The position numbers and the translations under genes were made by a program. The notes under the pieces were generated by a model. That model was not told where the DNA came from and did no database searches. It worked only from the letters and a program-made list of their open reading frames with translations. A stretch of 64,000 bases of DNA from Humulus lupulus. Taxonomy: Eukaryota > Streptophyta > Magnoliopsida > Rosales > Cannabaceae. Each line of letters opens with the position of its first letter. Positions within the stretch are counted from its first letter, which is position 1. The stretch covers positions 219,380,448 to 219,444,447 of the forward strand of contig NC_084796.1 of assembly GCF_963169125.1 (NCBI RefSeq), in the 5' to 3' direction. Positions 10,478 to 22,620 of this stretch are shown here, piece after piece.

Positions 10478-11656
10478 TGTTAGGGTTTTTATGCCCTAAT
10501 TAAAACTCAATTTCTGTGTAATCTCATTTTATTATCAATAAAAGAATAGAAATCATTTTTGACTTAATCAATCACTTTGCTCACATGTTTAATATATACT
10601 TCTATTAAATCTCGAGCATATAGCTAATCATATTTATAGTGACGTAATCACAATGGAATATAAATATGATCATATTTATCTTTCGGAGCTAATCATATTT
10701 ATCTTTCCCACTCTTGATTAACCTTTGAAACAATACGTAGCCAGGCCCATTTGTTTCAACCATTTAGAACAGAGAAGAAGAAAAGAAAACATAAAAATGA
10801 AGACTAGATCCGTACTTACTATCCCTTGAGCCCTAGGCCTTCTTCTTCCTCCTCTCTTTTCCTTCTTCCTTTCTTTTGAACTCACTCTCTCTCTTTCCCT
10901 CTGGGTTTTAGCTATGGCACAAGGAAAAGATGAGCAAAATTCTCTCTAGGGTTCTAAGATTCCATTTATAGTGTACTAGGTTTTCAATAATAAAAAAAAA
11001 AAGGTAACCTAATTTCCATTAATTCTTTATTTTCTATAAAAAATAAATCATAAAATCAAATAATACATGTAGTCAACCAATTAAATCATATTGATAGCAC
11101 ACCTACTTCTCCCTCTTTCATTCCTTGGTGCACCACACTAATAAGGAAAATGTATTTTTCGCACCTCTAAGATCTAACAAATTGGGACTCAATTTTTACC
11201 GTGATATCTTGTGAATTAGAGTTTGCATCCTTCTACAAAGTTGTATATTATCGAATTAACTTTCCAACAACACAAAGTTTTTCCAAATCGAACATGTACA
11301 ACTCAAGTTATGGTTGTTTTACTGAAGCTAGGTCTAGAGTAACGGGAATTCAAAAAAATAAAAAGGAAACGATATTCTCTCATGATGACATATCATCTAA
11401 TTTTGGAAACTCTCTAGTAACTTTCTCTTGGTCTCAAAGGAGACTATATTCATGCATGCATTCTTACTTAACATGCACACACACACATGGCATGCAAACA
11501 CCAAAAAAAAAACATATCAACCAATTTCACTAATACAATTAATTAAGCCATAAAAAACATTAAATAGATAAATTCATATAAAGTCACACAATTAAATTAA
11601 AAATAATTGAAGCAATTAAATAACATAATATAAATAAAAAATCCTAGGTCGCTACA
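10478..11656 (-). mobile_element. 3' LTR of a deleted reverse-strand chromovirus
   Basis: In its own direction it starts TGTAGCGACCTAGG at 11656. A TATA box CTATAAATGG lies at about 10962-10971, followed by ACCCTAGAGAG, a typical LTR transcription-start context. The 137 bases at 12163-12299 repeat its first part (11517-11656), which confirms the 5' border. The left border is uncertain: 10478-10770 begins TGTTAGGGTTT with a plus-strand AATAAAAG and could be a separate copia-like LTR fragment. Confidence 0.6.
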
Positions 11657-12162
11657 ATATACCCCCCTTAAAAAGAATTTCATACCAAATAATTCGGGGT
11701 ATTTCTCTTTCATGTTGTCCACCAGGTCCCAAGTTGCTTTCCTCGCCGTACTGTTTTTCCACAAGACCTTTACTATTGGGATCTACTTGAACCTCAGCTC
11801 CTTGATTCCCTTTTCGATGATTCGCTATGGCTCCTCAACATAACTCAGGTCCCACTTCAGCTCTAACATTTCATAACTTAGCACATGGGAGGGGTCGACC
11901 CATGGGAGGGGTCTGACACGTATTTCAGCAACATCTCAAATGGACTTATGTACCTTAGGCTCAAATTTCCTTTCTTACCAAAATGCATAACTCCTTTCAT
12001 CGTCGAAACCCTCAAAAATACATGTTTGCCTACTGTAAACTCGATGTCGAGTCTCTTCAGATCTACGTAACTTTTCTATCTACTTTGAGCAGTAAGCATC
12101 CTCTGACTGATCTTCTCAACTACCTCACTGGCCTCCCAAACTGCTTCCGGGCCTAATATCAA
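11657..12162 (-). pseudogene. 3' end of chromovirus pol (integrase C-terminus and chromodomain), decayed
   Basis: On the minus strand the fragments MLTAQSR, KHVFLRVS, GKKGNLSLRYISPFEM, then IPIVKVLWKN, ATWDLVDNM and KYPELFG follow the order of the gypsy integrase C-terminal domain and chromodomain tail. Several stops and small deletions break it, including a duplicated GACCCCTCCCATG-type word near 11888-11915. The last codons abut the LTR, as in other chromoviruses. Confidence 0.75.
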
Positions 12163-12299
12163 CCTATTTCACTAATAGAATTAGTTAAGTAATAAAAATA
12201 TTAAATAGATAAATTCATATAATGTCGCACAATTAATTTAAAAAGAATTGCAACAATAAAAGAACATAATATAAATAAATAAAATCCTAGGTCGTTACA
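12163..12299 (-). mobile_element. remnant of the 5' LTR of the same deleted chromovirus
   Basis: Matches 11517-11656 with scattered substitutions, ending CTAGGTCGTTACA. Only the first ~137 bases of the 5' LTR remain. A deletion has removed everything from inside the LTR to inside pol. Confidence 0.7.
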
Positions 12300-13096
12300 C
12301 CTTGGTTACACCATACCAAGTTAAAAGAATACATATTCCCTTGCCCTTTCCACATATGTTATATTCATCATAACATACTCAAAGCATGATATAATCAAAT
12401 CTCATAAATTTAATGTGAACATGCATCAATTGACATAAGCATGCAATAATCGTATCCCTCATAACATATATGACAAAGAATAGTCATACACATAACACGA
12501 AAAATCATAACCATTAGATCACACATACACAACATTTGTGCACTAAAATGCACACGGTCTATTACAGTGATCACTCTTCTTACCTCAAGTTCAGCAACGG
12601 CGCATTCACCTCCCTTCAAGTGTATTGTCGAGTCCTGAATCCAAAACATACAACATATATTATTTAGAGACTCATAACTTAACCAAAGGTCATGAATGAA
12701 AATTTTCACGTCCTAAGATGCAGTCAACTTTAAATTGTCTTCAGAAAGTCTTATAAATGTCCCCAAGAAGTCAGGGAGGAAGTCCCCAGCGAACCCCACT
12801 TGAAACAGCCTTAGAAACCTTAAAAATATGTCTCTGTCGCTGCCAAGAGCGGCAACACTAATATTTGGGCGCTATTTGGACTCATAATTCTGCGGCGTCG
12901 GGCGTTGCAAAACTCCTAAATGGCATTGGGGCGCTTATTCGAAACCTACTCGCCGACTCAACTTCGAACAACCATAACTTTCTCAATTTAAAACCATTTG
13001 TGATGATTCTTTTTTGGGTTTTTCTTAGAGATCAATTCTTAGAGATCAATATAATACCAAAAATTCGTGAGCAACTTGATGGACCCAAAACAAGTA
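12300..13096. other. unassigned, probably retrotransposon LTR DNA
   Basis: AT-rich with a short GC-rich island at 12830-12950 that holds GTCGCTGCC, GCGGCAACAC and two GGGCGC words. A small reading frame crosses it but has no known motif. The base composition and island resemble the LTRs elsewhere in the window. Confidence 0.4.
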
Positions 13097-15174
13097 TGTT
13101 TTAAATATTTATATCGCAAGTGCACGAATCATTCATATAGAATAGTGATCATGTAAGCAAGGATATCGAACCCAAAGGAGTTGTCTAAAATAAAAAAGAA
13201 AACTATTTTAAATCAAAATTAATAAATTCTAACCTAGCTCCAAAGATTGATGAGAATTTGTGACAATAAAATCAAATAAGAGACAATAATAAAGAAATTT
13301 AAGAAAATAAATAAAAATAAATTAATAGTAGAAATCAAGATGGTAAAAGAAGATTATTAAGGCATTAGAATCCACAATATATAAGTTCAATAATATTTAT
13401 AAGTACATTGATTCCCAAGTTTTAGTGATAGTTAAAATAAATCAAACTATCATTTTCCAAATAGATTTATAATTTTAAGCACAAATTACTTCTAAAAAGA
13501 TAGGATTTTTCTTCATTTTTCAAAAAGTATAATTTCAAAGTATTTAATGTGAATCAACCTAATGAAACAACAAAAAATCAAATAACATTATTTATAAGGC
13601 AAAACATAATATTTTTGTTCTAAGCATTGGATGTGTACAATTTAATGACACATCTTACACAAATAATATAATGTTTTTACACTAATGAAGAACAAAGTGT
13701 AAATATGTTCTAAAAATCAAAGATACAAGATATTTAAGATGAAAGAAAATATTTGAAGAAGAAAATCCATAAACTTTATTGCACAAAATGGGAAATCAAC
13801 ATACTAAATAAACACTATCTAGTTACATATTGTTTCATCATCACCTTAATAATCTTAAAAAGATTAGAAACTCATAACTAGAATAGAAAATACAAACAAA
13901 AAAATTACAAATATAACTTAGGAAAATTTGGAGGAAAACCCCCAAATTGTTCCTCTAAAAATACATAGAAAAATAACCAAAAAGAAGAAGAAGATGAAGA
14001 GAATATAGAGGTTTTGAAATGTGGTAAGTGTGTAGTGTAAACTCTCCCAAAAATAAGCACTATCAAATCCCTTATGTATAGCAAAAAAAAAAATTGTATT
14101 AAAATAATCAAGTTAAATTAATTAAATTAATAATAATATAGCAAATAGGGGTAAATTGTAGGGTGTAATGATGATTTTTGGGTAAAAATGGAAATTTTAA
14201 GCAAAGGGGACAAGGGGACAAATGAGCTTTTGTTGGGCTCAAAAATGGGAAAAGAAGCTTGGTGGCAGACCTAGGGGAGCTGTTGGACTGTGTTGGGTCG
14301 AAGGTTGCAGGTGGAGGCCTCAGGTTGGGCCGAGTGGGTAGCAGGAGTTGTGGGGTACGACTGGTAGCTCAAGCATCAAATGGGCTGTGTGGCTTCAGGA
14401 GGTGGGTCGTGTGACTTCAGCTGGGCAGGAGGCCTGAGTGGGCCTGGGAGCTGAGGAGGCGTGTGGGCCTGGAAGTTTGGGCTTCGGCTGGTGGACTGGG
14501 GTGGCTTTTGTGTTGGGTCGAAGGGTGCTGAAGGAGGGGAGTTGGCCCATTGGGCAGCTGAAGGCTTCAGCTGGAGGCAGGTGGCTGTTGGGTGCATCAG
14601 GCGTGGAGAGAAGCTAAAGGTGGGCTGGTGGTGGTCAGGCCTAGAGCGTTGGGCTTGGGGGCGTTGGTGGCATGGGTTGATGCTGAAGGAAGATTGGGCC
14701 GAAGGGGCTGGTTGATTGGGCCAAATTGAAGGGGCAAGCCCACGGCTTGTCTTATGGCATTTTTAAAAATGTCATATTTCCTTTCTTTCTTTTCCTTACT
14801 TTTCAAAGTCCAAAAATTCCATAAATTCCCTACAAAATAAATATAAAATAAATCGTAATAAAATATTTCCAACTATAAAACAAATCAAGTTAATTCTTTA
14901 AAAATATTAATTATAACTTAATTTATATTTAACATTTAAGCTTAATAGTACAATATTTTTTTACCTTAAATTAAACAAAAATAATTCAAATTATTAACTA
15001 CAACATTTTACAACAAAATAACTATAAAAACACACAAAAATATATAAAATCTAAATAAACCCAATAAATTCAAAATTACTTTAAAGCTTAATAAATTAAT
15101 TAAAAACTCAAGAATTAAGCAACAATTAGCACATACAAAGTGGTTAAATCACTCTATTTTGTAGAGTTATCACA
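13097..15174 (-). mobile_element. Athila-like LTR, reverse strand
   Basis: Plus-strand reading begins TGTTTTAAATATTTATATCG, followed by CAAGTGCACGAATC and ATATCGAACCCAAAGG, phrases I associate with the 3' end of plant Athila-group LTRs. On the minus strand it starts TGATAACTCTACAAAATAG, also typical of that group. To its right AATTAGGGGG (minus strand) could be the polypurine tract. The block 14270-14720 is a GC-rich, repetitive TGGGC/CAGGT stretch whose reading frames on both strands are compositional. No matching target-site duplication was found, so the element type is moderately supported only. Confidence 0.5.
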
Positions 15175-15582
15175 CCCCCTAATTCCATAACTCTAGCAAT
15201 CTCTTACAACAAAACTTCTTATTCCCTAAGCTATGAACATATATTACAAAACCAGACCTTATATCTTAATTATTTGTTTTCCTGACGTGATTCTAACCAT
15301 TATTAAACAATATAATAGTCTCTAACTTTTATATAAAATCAATCATCCCAACCTATCACACTTCCTTATCAAAATTACCACTAACACAACCCAAAGCTTC
15401 AAGAACAAAAAAAAAAACTTTAAAAGTATGAAAAGTTCTTACCAAGATAATGTGCAACAACCTAAGCCTTACAAATCTTCTCCCAAAGTATCATAAATGA
15501 GCCTCCACATGAGCTCCTAGTTATCCATACATATATGAAGAGATCCTCATTTTTCTTCTTCCTTAGATCTTGAACCCTAGTT

Positions 15583-15619
<37 letters not shown>

Positions 15620-15641
15620 CTCCTTTGATCATGTGTAGAGG
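15175..15641 (-). other. internal non-coding DNA of the Athila-like element, first part
   Basis: AT-rich, no coding potential. A GA microsatellite of about 30 bases lies at 15585-15615. The stretch is cut at 15641 by a solo LTR and continues at 49685. Confidence 0.45.
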
Positions 15642-17728
15642 TGTAACGACCCAAAATTACTATTAGGGCTTAAGGGCCTTGATTAGTGTGCCAGGAGCGC
15701 ATAACTGGATTATGTGTGATTTAAATTATTAAATGCATGATTATGTGATAAGCATGCTTATATGATTATTTTGATATATGAGATGGATGATTATGAGTAC
15801 TAGTATGCATGTAAGCCCTGATTAGATTATACAGACATATTCGTAATTTTGGCCCGTTGAAGGCATAAACATGATTATTTGTGATAAATTATTGAGACCA
15901 CATTATTATGTGGATATATTTGTAGCTTGTGACTCGAGGCGATCCTAGTTAGCGGTTTAGCGAAAAAGTCATGGTGGAAATTTATACCCGGCTCGAGGTG
16001 AGCCTGGGGGTATTTCTGGGAATCTGGGAAATATATTGGAGACTATTTGACATTGAGGAATATAATTGGTGATTAGTTAGGTGTCGGGATGTAAGTGGTA
16101 ATTTTTAGGGACACTCGAGGAATTAGCGGGAATTGGGAACAATGACCAAAATGCCCTTAGAATGTTTAAAGACTTAGGTTTTAATGGGAGGGGAAAATGG
16201 TCTTTTGGGTGGTTAAAAGAGGATAAGTGTTGTTCTATTTTTAGCTTTAGTGGAAGTTGTAGAAAATAGTAAAAACAGAAGGAGGGAAAGAAAGAAGAAA
16301 AACAGGGACTCTTTCTCTCTCACGGTTTCCTCTCCTTTCACCATTTCTTGAGGATTTTTGAAGCTGTAATTCAGAGGAGGCTTAGGCTAGGGCTTGGCAC
16401 TTGGGTTCTTGGTGAAGCTAGGAGGTTCAGCTGGAGTGAATGTTCAATTAAGGTAAGGTTTCTAGCATTGTAGAGTCCCAGAATATTTACTTAACTAGCT
16501 AGATAGTAGTAGTAGCAGTTAGTATTAGTTTGTAGTATGTTAGATTCCGTAGATTTTGGTTCAAGTCGGGACTTAGTTGGAAACTCATAGCAATAGTTAT
16601 GAATTTTATAAGTTTAACCTATAGTTTAAGAATATTAATTATAACATAAGATTTTATTAATATTGCTGGTCCTAGGTGTATTATTTATTATAACCTAAGG
16701 TTTAGATAGAGCCAATAAGAATATGACACTTGTCATAAGCATGATTATTAGGGAATTATAGTTTGTTATTTTATGGTTAGTTAAGAAATTTGTGGATTAG
16801 ATTGTTATTTAGATAATTAAATAGATTTTCCCGTAACTTTAGGGTACTGTAACTTCTAACCTATTTTTGACGCAGTTATATTATGCATTTCGAAAAATAG
16901 TATTTCTGGAAAGTTGTAGATAATTTAATTAGCTTTCTAACAGTATAAATATAGTCTACATCGGAGTCCTATAGCTCTAGTTATGTTTATTTTACTACAG
17001 GCGAGTTTAGAGTTACGAGATTTAGGAAGTTAGAAGTTATGATTCTATTTTTTTTTTTTTTTTAATTTTTAAAACAAGCTTTGACTCCTTAGACTTCCCT
17101 CTGAACGATTTGACCGAGTCCTAAGCCTTTGACTGAAGAATATTAAAATATTTGCAATTAAATTCATTATTTTTATTCAAAGCCAAAAAGAAGATTTTTA
17201 TTCCTATAACTTTATAAATAGGACTTAGAACCCAGCCCTTCTCCTCACTCTTTAGCTGTGATCAGACTCCAAGGTGCTAGTACTACCATAGAGTGATAAA
17301 CACTTGAGTTGGGAAAAAGTTTTCCCATTCTTAAGCTTTATAAAATACTTGGGAAGTGAGGTTTAATGTATTTCGGTATTGGAGTTAGACCAATCCATAA
17401 AGTCAACTAAGGTACTCCTATTCTTTAAGTCCAATTCTTTAAAACTCTTTAGTTTTCTTTAGTTCCTTTTATTCAGATCCTAACTTTCGTTATTGGTTCT
17501 TGATTAGGTTGTTTAAACTTAAGTTCTTTCTTGGTAAGTTTCTTCTTGATGGTTTAGTTTCCACATTCATTCTTTATTCTTTAGAAATACTCACTATTTG
17601 TATTGTTGGTTTTAGGAGTGTTCCAAATCCCGTCATTGCTCTCATATCCCGGTGTTGGTAAGGAAAATAGGATAGATTTTATGTGCTTATATGTTATGTT
17701 ATGTTTATGTTATGATATGTTATGTTAT

Positions 17729-18265
17729 TGTTAATATTTCTAACATATGAGCATTATAACATTATCAATTCTGAAATCAATAATAATAAACCATGCTCAT
17801 GTAATCTGCAAGATCAAACTTTATTTAGGGTATTGAATTGAACATATAGAGATAAACACATACCTGACATTGAGTGAGTCTCCAATGTTCATCTTTGAAT
17901 CTCTCACGATCTACACAAAGATGATTAGAAAATAGCAATACAAGAGAGAACTTACGGAGAGCATCCCTTACCAAAACCACATGCTTATCTACACCCAACA
18001 ACATATATGTTCTATATATATGTCTCGTATGCCTTCTTACCCTAAGGGATATATTGGGCCTATTGGGCTTATATTATTAGATATGGTGCACTATGGTTTA
18101 ATGGGCCAACCTATAGTCTTTAGGGTGCTACCATGTGCCTCAAATGAAATTAGATTAATATTAACCATCCCATTATGGTCTTTAACTATTCGTAGGCACT
18201 TTAGAAAATGATTGTGATAATGGAATTATGTTTGTAATTATATTAGTCCATATAAAATTCTAACA
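17729..18265 (-). mobile_element. copia 3' LTR
   Basis: Plus-strand borders TGTTAATATTTC and AAATTCTAACA. The adjacent internal bases read, on the minus strand, AAGTGGGAGAA, a polypurine tract. Nearly identical to 23959-24492. Confidence 0.9.
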
Positions 18266-18664
18266 TTCTCCCACTTGGACAATATAATCAAACCACAATA
18301 ATATTGTCTAACACATATATGGCAATCAAAAAAATCATACATAATATTATACCGATAGGATACAAATATTACATATGACTTGGCCCTGTAGACATTTAAA
18401 TATCATAACAACCATTAACTATCATACCAAACATGCATGAGGTACGATAGATTGAGACTATGCGCATTCATCTCCTTTTGTACCTATCACTTCGATGAAC
18501 AATAGTATATACATATATAAACATATATACGTAATAGCAACAAGAAGAAGTGGCTTCAATTATCATTATGCATGTTTAGAACAAAACACAAGCTATAAGC
18601 AATCCATACAAAATACTAGCATGTTCAATACATAAATAAAAAAACTCCCACTGAGCTCAACAAG
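18266..18664 (-). other. copia 3' untranslated region and polypurine tract
   Basis: Short AT-rich stretch between the end of the RNase H frame and the LTR. No coding content. The polypurine tract occupies about 18266-18277. Confidence 0.7.
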
Positions 18665-20188
18665 CTAGGCTCCTGACAATCCCATTCGGGCAATGTGTTC
18701 TAAAAACACACATACAGGTAAGCCTTTCGTTAGTGGGTCTGCTAACATGCTAGTGGTAGGTGTGTACTCAATAGAAATGAGGGACTCAGCAACTTTCTCT
18801 TTAACAAAATAGTACTTTATATCAATATGCTTTGAGCGAGAAGTACTCCTAGTGTTCTTAGAGAAAGCTACTGCTGCGGAGTTGTCACAATAAAATTTCA
18901 GCGGCCTCGAAATAGAGTCTACAACACTCAATGCTGAAATGAAATTTCGCAGCCATGTTGCTTGACAAGTAGCCTCATAACACGCCATATACTCTGCCTC
19001 CATCGTAGAAGAAGCTGTGAGTGTCTGCTTGACACTTTTCCATGAAACAGCTCCTCCAGCCATCATACAAATGTAGCTTGAAGTGGACCTTTTATCATCC
19101 ACGCATCCTGCATAATCGGCGTCACTGAACCCAACTATATAAAGAGTGTCAGCTCGCCGATAAGTCAACATATGATCCTTTGTACCCTGAAGATACCTCA
19201 TGAATTTCTTAGCCGCTTTCCAATGGCTAAGACCAGGATCACTCAAGAATCTACCCAACACGCCGACAACAAAAGCAATATCAGGGCGTGTGCATACTTG
19301 AGCATACATCAAGCTACCAACCAGTGACGCATAAGGAACGACTTTCATTTCATCTCTTTCTTTATCATTTTGTGGACATTGAGCCTTTGAGAACTTGTCA
19401 CCCTTCACTATTGGTGCCTTCCCAGGAGAACATGCATGCATATTGGATCTTTTCAAGATCCGATCAATGTAAGTCTTCTGAGACAAATGAAGAATACCAT
19501 TAGCCCTATCTCGAAGAATCTGAATCCCAAGCACATAGGAAGCCTCACCAAGATCCTTCATATCAAAATGGCTAAACAAAAGTTGTTTTGTCTCAGACAA
19601 CAGATCAGAATTATTAGATGCAAGCAAGATGTCGTCAACATACAATACTAGAAAAATAAAGCTGCTCCCACTGACCTTCATGTATATACATTGATCTACT
19701 ACATTTTCCTTGAAGCCATTTGCAGTGACAATCATATCGAACTTGAGATACCACTGCCTTGATGCTTGTTTAAGCCCATAGATAGACTTTTTGAGCTTGC
19801 AAACCATGTGTTCTTTGCCAGACTTCTCAAAACCAATAAGTTGAGTCATGTAAACATCTTCAAATAAATCTCCATTCAAGAAGGCAGTCCTCATATCCAT
19901 TTGATTGAGTTCTATATCAAAATGAGCAACTATAACCATAATGATTCGCAACGAATCTTTGGTGGAAACAGGTGAAAAGGTTTCTTTGAAATCAATACCT
20001 TCTCTCTGGCTATAGCCTTTAGCCACAAGCTTAGCCTTATACCTTTCCACTTGCCCATTCGAGTCACGTTTGATCTTATACACCCATTTGCATCCAATGG
20101 GTCTGCAACCTTTGAGTAATTTAACCAACTCCCAAACTTCATTTTGTGACATAGAATTCAACTCATCTTTCATTGCATCCATCCACAA
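18665..20188 (-). pseudogene. pol (RT-RH part): copia reverse transcriptase and RNase H
   Basis: An open frame of about 507 codons. The order is WVYKIKRDSNGQVERYKARL-like fingers (here YKAKLVAKGYSQ), QMDMRTAFLNGDL, KKSIYGLKQASRQW, the catalytic YVDD in VLYVDDILLAS, then RNase H motifs FSDADYAGC, STMEAEYMA and the C-terminal HIDIKYYFVKE. All key acidic residues that I can see are kept. The frame is separated from the integrase part by a TAA at about 20192-20194, so it is no longer joined to the polyprotein. It would copy genomic RNA to DNA in virus-like particles in an active relative. Confidence 0.92.
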
Positions 20189-20194
20189 GACATA

Positions 20195-21427
20195 TTAAGG
20201 ACTATTCATAGCTTCTTGATAGGTAACTGGCTCAAAAGTGTCTCCCACATCAAACTCATGTTCTTGTAAATAGACAAGGTAGTCATTAGGAATAGCAGAC
20301 CTACGGGTTCTCTGTGATCTTCTCACCATAGCTTCATCATCCCCAATATCAAGATTTTCACCTTGTTCTTGATTTTGAGGTTCATCATGAGTTTCTACCG
20401 GAATCTGTTCAATCACAGGGTCATCAATAGGAGCGGAAGCGACAGGTACAGGGACAAAAATGCGTTCTTCCCTGAAAACAATTTCTCTTGACCCTTCACT
20501 TGAACCAAATTCATCCTCAAAATAGACAGCCTTATCTGATTCTATAACTCTGGTGGTGTGAGATGGGCAATAAAATCTAGAACCCCTTGATCCAATGGTG
20601 TAGCCTACAAAATAGCCACTAATGGTCTTCGGATCAAGTTTCTTAGACTGTGGATTGTAGGGCCTCACTTCTGCTTTGCAACCCCAAACATGAAAATGAC
20701 GCAAGCTTGGTTTCTTACTTGACCATAGCTCATAAGGCGTCTTTGGGACAGACTTGCTAGGCACTTGATTCAAGATATAAGCTGCAGTCTTTAATGCTTC
20801 ACCCCATAAAAACTCTGGCAAACTAGAATGAATCAACATACATCGCACCATGTCAAGAAGAGTGCGATTTCTCCTTTCATAACATGTATTTAATAGCAAT
20901 TCCATTCTGTTGGGGTGTTCCTAGCATTGTATATCTTGCATCAATGCCACATTCCTGTAAGCACCTAGCGAAAAGCCCGGGGTTCCTTCCACTTTCATCA
21001 TAACGTCCATAATACTCTCCACCTCTATCAGAATTAACTGCCTTGATCTTCTTCCCCTTTTGAAGCTCAACTTTCGTCTTAAAATCTTAAACGCATCTAA
21101 AGATTCAGATTTTTCACGAATGAGCTCAACATGGAATTAACAGGAAAAATCATCAATAAAGGTGATGAAGTATTTATAACCACCTATGGCAGGTGGAACA
21201 AAAGGTCCACATATATCAGTGTGAATCAACTCCAACAGTCCTGTGCACCTGTCTATTTTACCCTTTCTAACCTTGGCAGTTAATTTTCCTTTAATGCAAT
21301 CAACGCAAGCAGTGAAATCTGAAAAATCCAGACCTTGAAGTACCCCATCTTTGATCAACCTTTCCATTCTGTCTATAGAGATATGACCTAAACGTTTGTG
21401 CCACAATATAGAAGATTTTAAATCTAA
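20195..21427 (-). pseudogene. pol (IN part): copia integrase, broken
   Basis: The N-terminal zinc region is seen as WHKRLGHIS and CVDCIKGK, followed by the core motif HTDICGPF (first catalytic Asp). A stop follows FIDDFSC near 21134. In another stretch NSDRGGEYYG holds the second Asp, then TPQQNG. At about 20879-20898 an inserted 20-base segment breaks the frame just before the [12 protein letters not shown] motif that holds the catalytic Glu. The C-terminal part (to 20195) includes [20 protein letters not shown] and is open. At least three lesions prevent a full integrase. Confidence 0.85.
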
Positions 21428-21787
21428 TCATGCACGTTTAGAGCCAACAACAGTATTAAGACAAGAAGTAGAAGAAACCGAAGCAACATCATGCAAATCA
21501 AGTTTATATAAATTTCCACATAAAGTTCCATTTCCAACCAAAAGAGAGTCACGATACAAAGTGAGTTTTCCAGTCCCAAAAAGAAGACTATAACCTAGCC
21601 TATCCAAAATAGATACAGAAATCAAATTCCTCCTAAAAGAGGGTATGTAAGCAACATCCTGTAACTCCAAAAAATGTCCTGTATTCAACTGTAATCTAAC
21701 TGTCCCCAAAAATTCAACTTGGACTTTTGTATCGTCTCCCATGTATACATTCTGCTCCAGACTACTCGGTCTTCTTCGACTTGTCAC
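21428..21787 (-). pseudogene. pol (PR part): copia protease C-terminal remnant, active site deleted
   Basis: The stretch SSLEQNVYMGDDTKV, GTVRLQLNTGHFLELQDVAY and NLISVSILDRLGYS is the part that follows the aspartic protease active site in copia polyproteins. The active-site block (Asp-Ser/Thr-Gly-Ala) is absent: the gag frame reaches DKSKKTE at 21762 and overlaps this frame directly. This points to an internal deletion between zinc knuckle and protease, with a frame change. Confidence 0.75.
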
Positions 21788-22613
21788 TGCCTTTCTTCTC
21801 TAGGTGAGCTTTGATCTTTCGACAATCAGCTTTCTTGTACCCAAAATTCTGGCAAAAGTTGCACTTCCCTATGAAAAACTCATTCTTATGACCATTAGAG
21901 AATGAGCCTGAATGTCCATTCACCTTAGGACTAAGAGTCCTTTTCTTGAGAGATTTTCGGTTACCAGAGTTATTGGAAGTGAACTTTCTCTTGTGGGGAT
22001 TGTTCGGATTGTTAGGATTTGTCACCATAGAGATGCTTCTTGCCCTACCTTTTCTCATGTCCTCCTCTTCCTTGGCAAGAATAGCAGACATTTCCCCAAC
22101 AGTCCGTTGCTCTTTCTGAGCATTATAGCTTGATCTGATCGCATCAAACTGAGATGGAATGGTCTCCATCACCAACCACACCATGTAATCCTCACAAAGG
22201 TCCATACCCATGGCCTTAAGTTTGTGATAATAGCTCATGAGCTTGTCAATATGAGCCCTGATGTCACTTGAACCATCATAAATGGTGTGATGGAACATGT
22301 TCAAGTGTTCATTCTTCTCATTCTTTGAGAATTTTTGGTACTTTTCCTTAATGGAAGCAAGAAAATCCTTCGCATTTTCGGACTTAGGAATACTATCACG
22401 AATGGATTCATCCATGTGATATCTCATGAGCATCAAGCAACAACGATTGGAGTGTTCCCAATCCTCATAGGATTTCTTGTCCTTTTAAGTGGCATCGTCA
22501 GCGGGTTTAGGTGGTTCATCCATTCTCAAGGCCAAGTCCACTCTCATAAGAGCTAAGTTCAACATGAGAGATTCAACCCACTATTTGTGGTTGGTTCCAT
22601 TCAATGTCAACAT
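21765..22613 (-). pseudogene. gag: copia gag with zinc knuckle, broken
   Basis: From MLTLNGTNHK near 22613 the frame meets two stops (after NGTNHK and before KDKKSYEDWE) and then runs open from about 22490 to 21762. It has the copia gag core (YHKLKAMGMDLCEDYMVWLV, LPSQF-like IPSQFDAIRSSYN) and a zinc knuckle at about 21830-21870 reading CNFCQNFGYKKADC. In this knuckle the usual His is Tyr. Gag forms the particle that packages the element RNA. Confidence 0.85.
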
Positions 22614-22620
22614 GGCAGAG

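Noticed and set aside
10478..10771. A separate copia-like solo LTR (TGTTAGGG ... GAACA)
   Set aside because: The start looks right but no target-site duplication flanks it (AATAA versus GAGAA) and no second copy is in the window; kept only as a boundary uncertainty.
14270..14872. Proline- and glycine-rich reading frames on both strands
   Set aside because: They come from a GC-rich repeated TGGGC/CAGGT block inside an LTR-like region; no known motif, and frames are open on both strands by composition.
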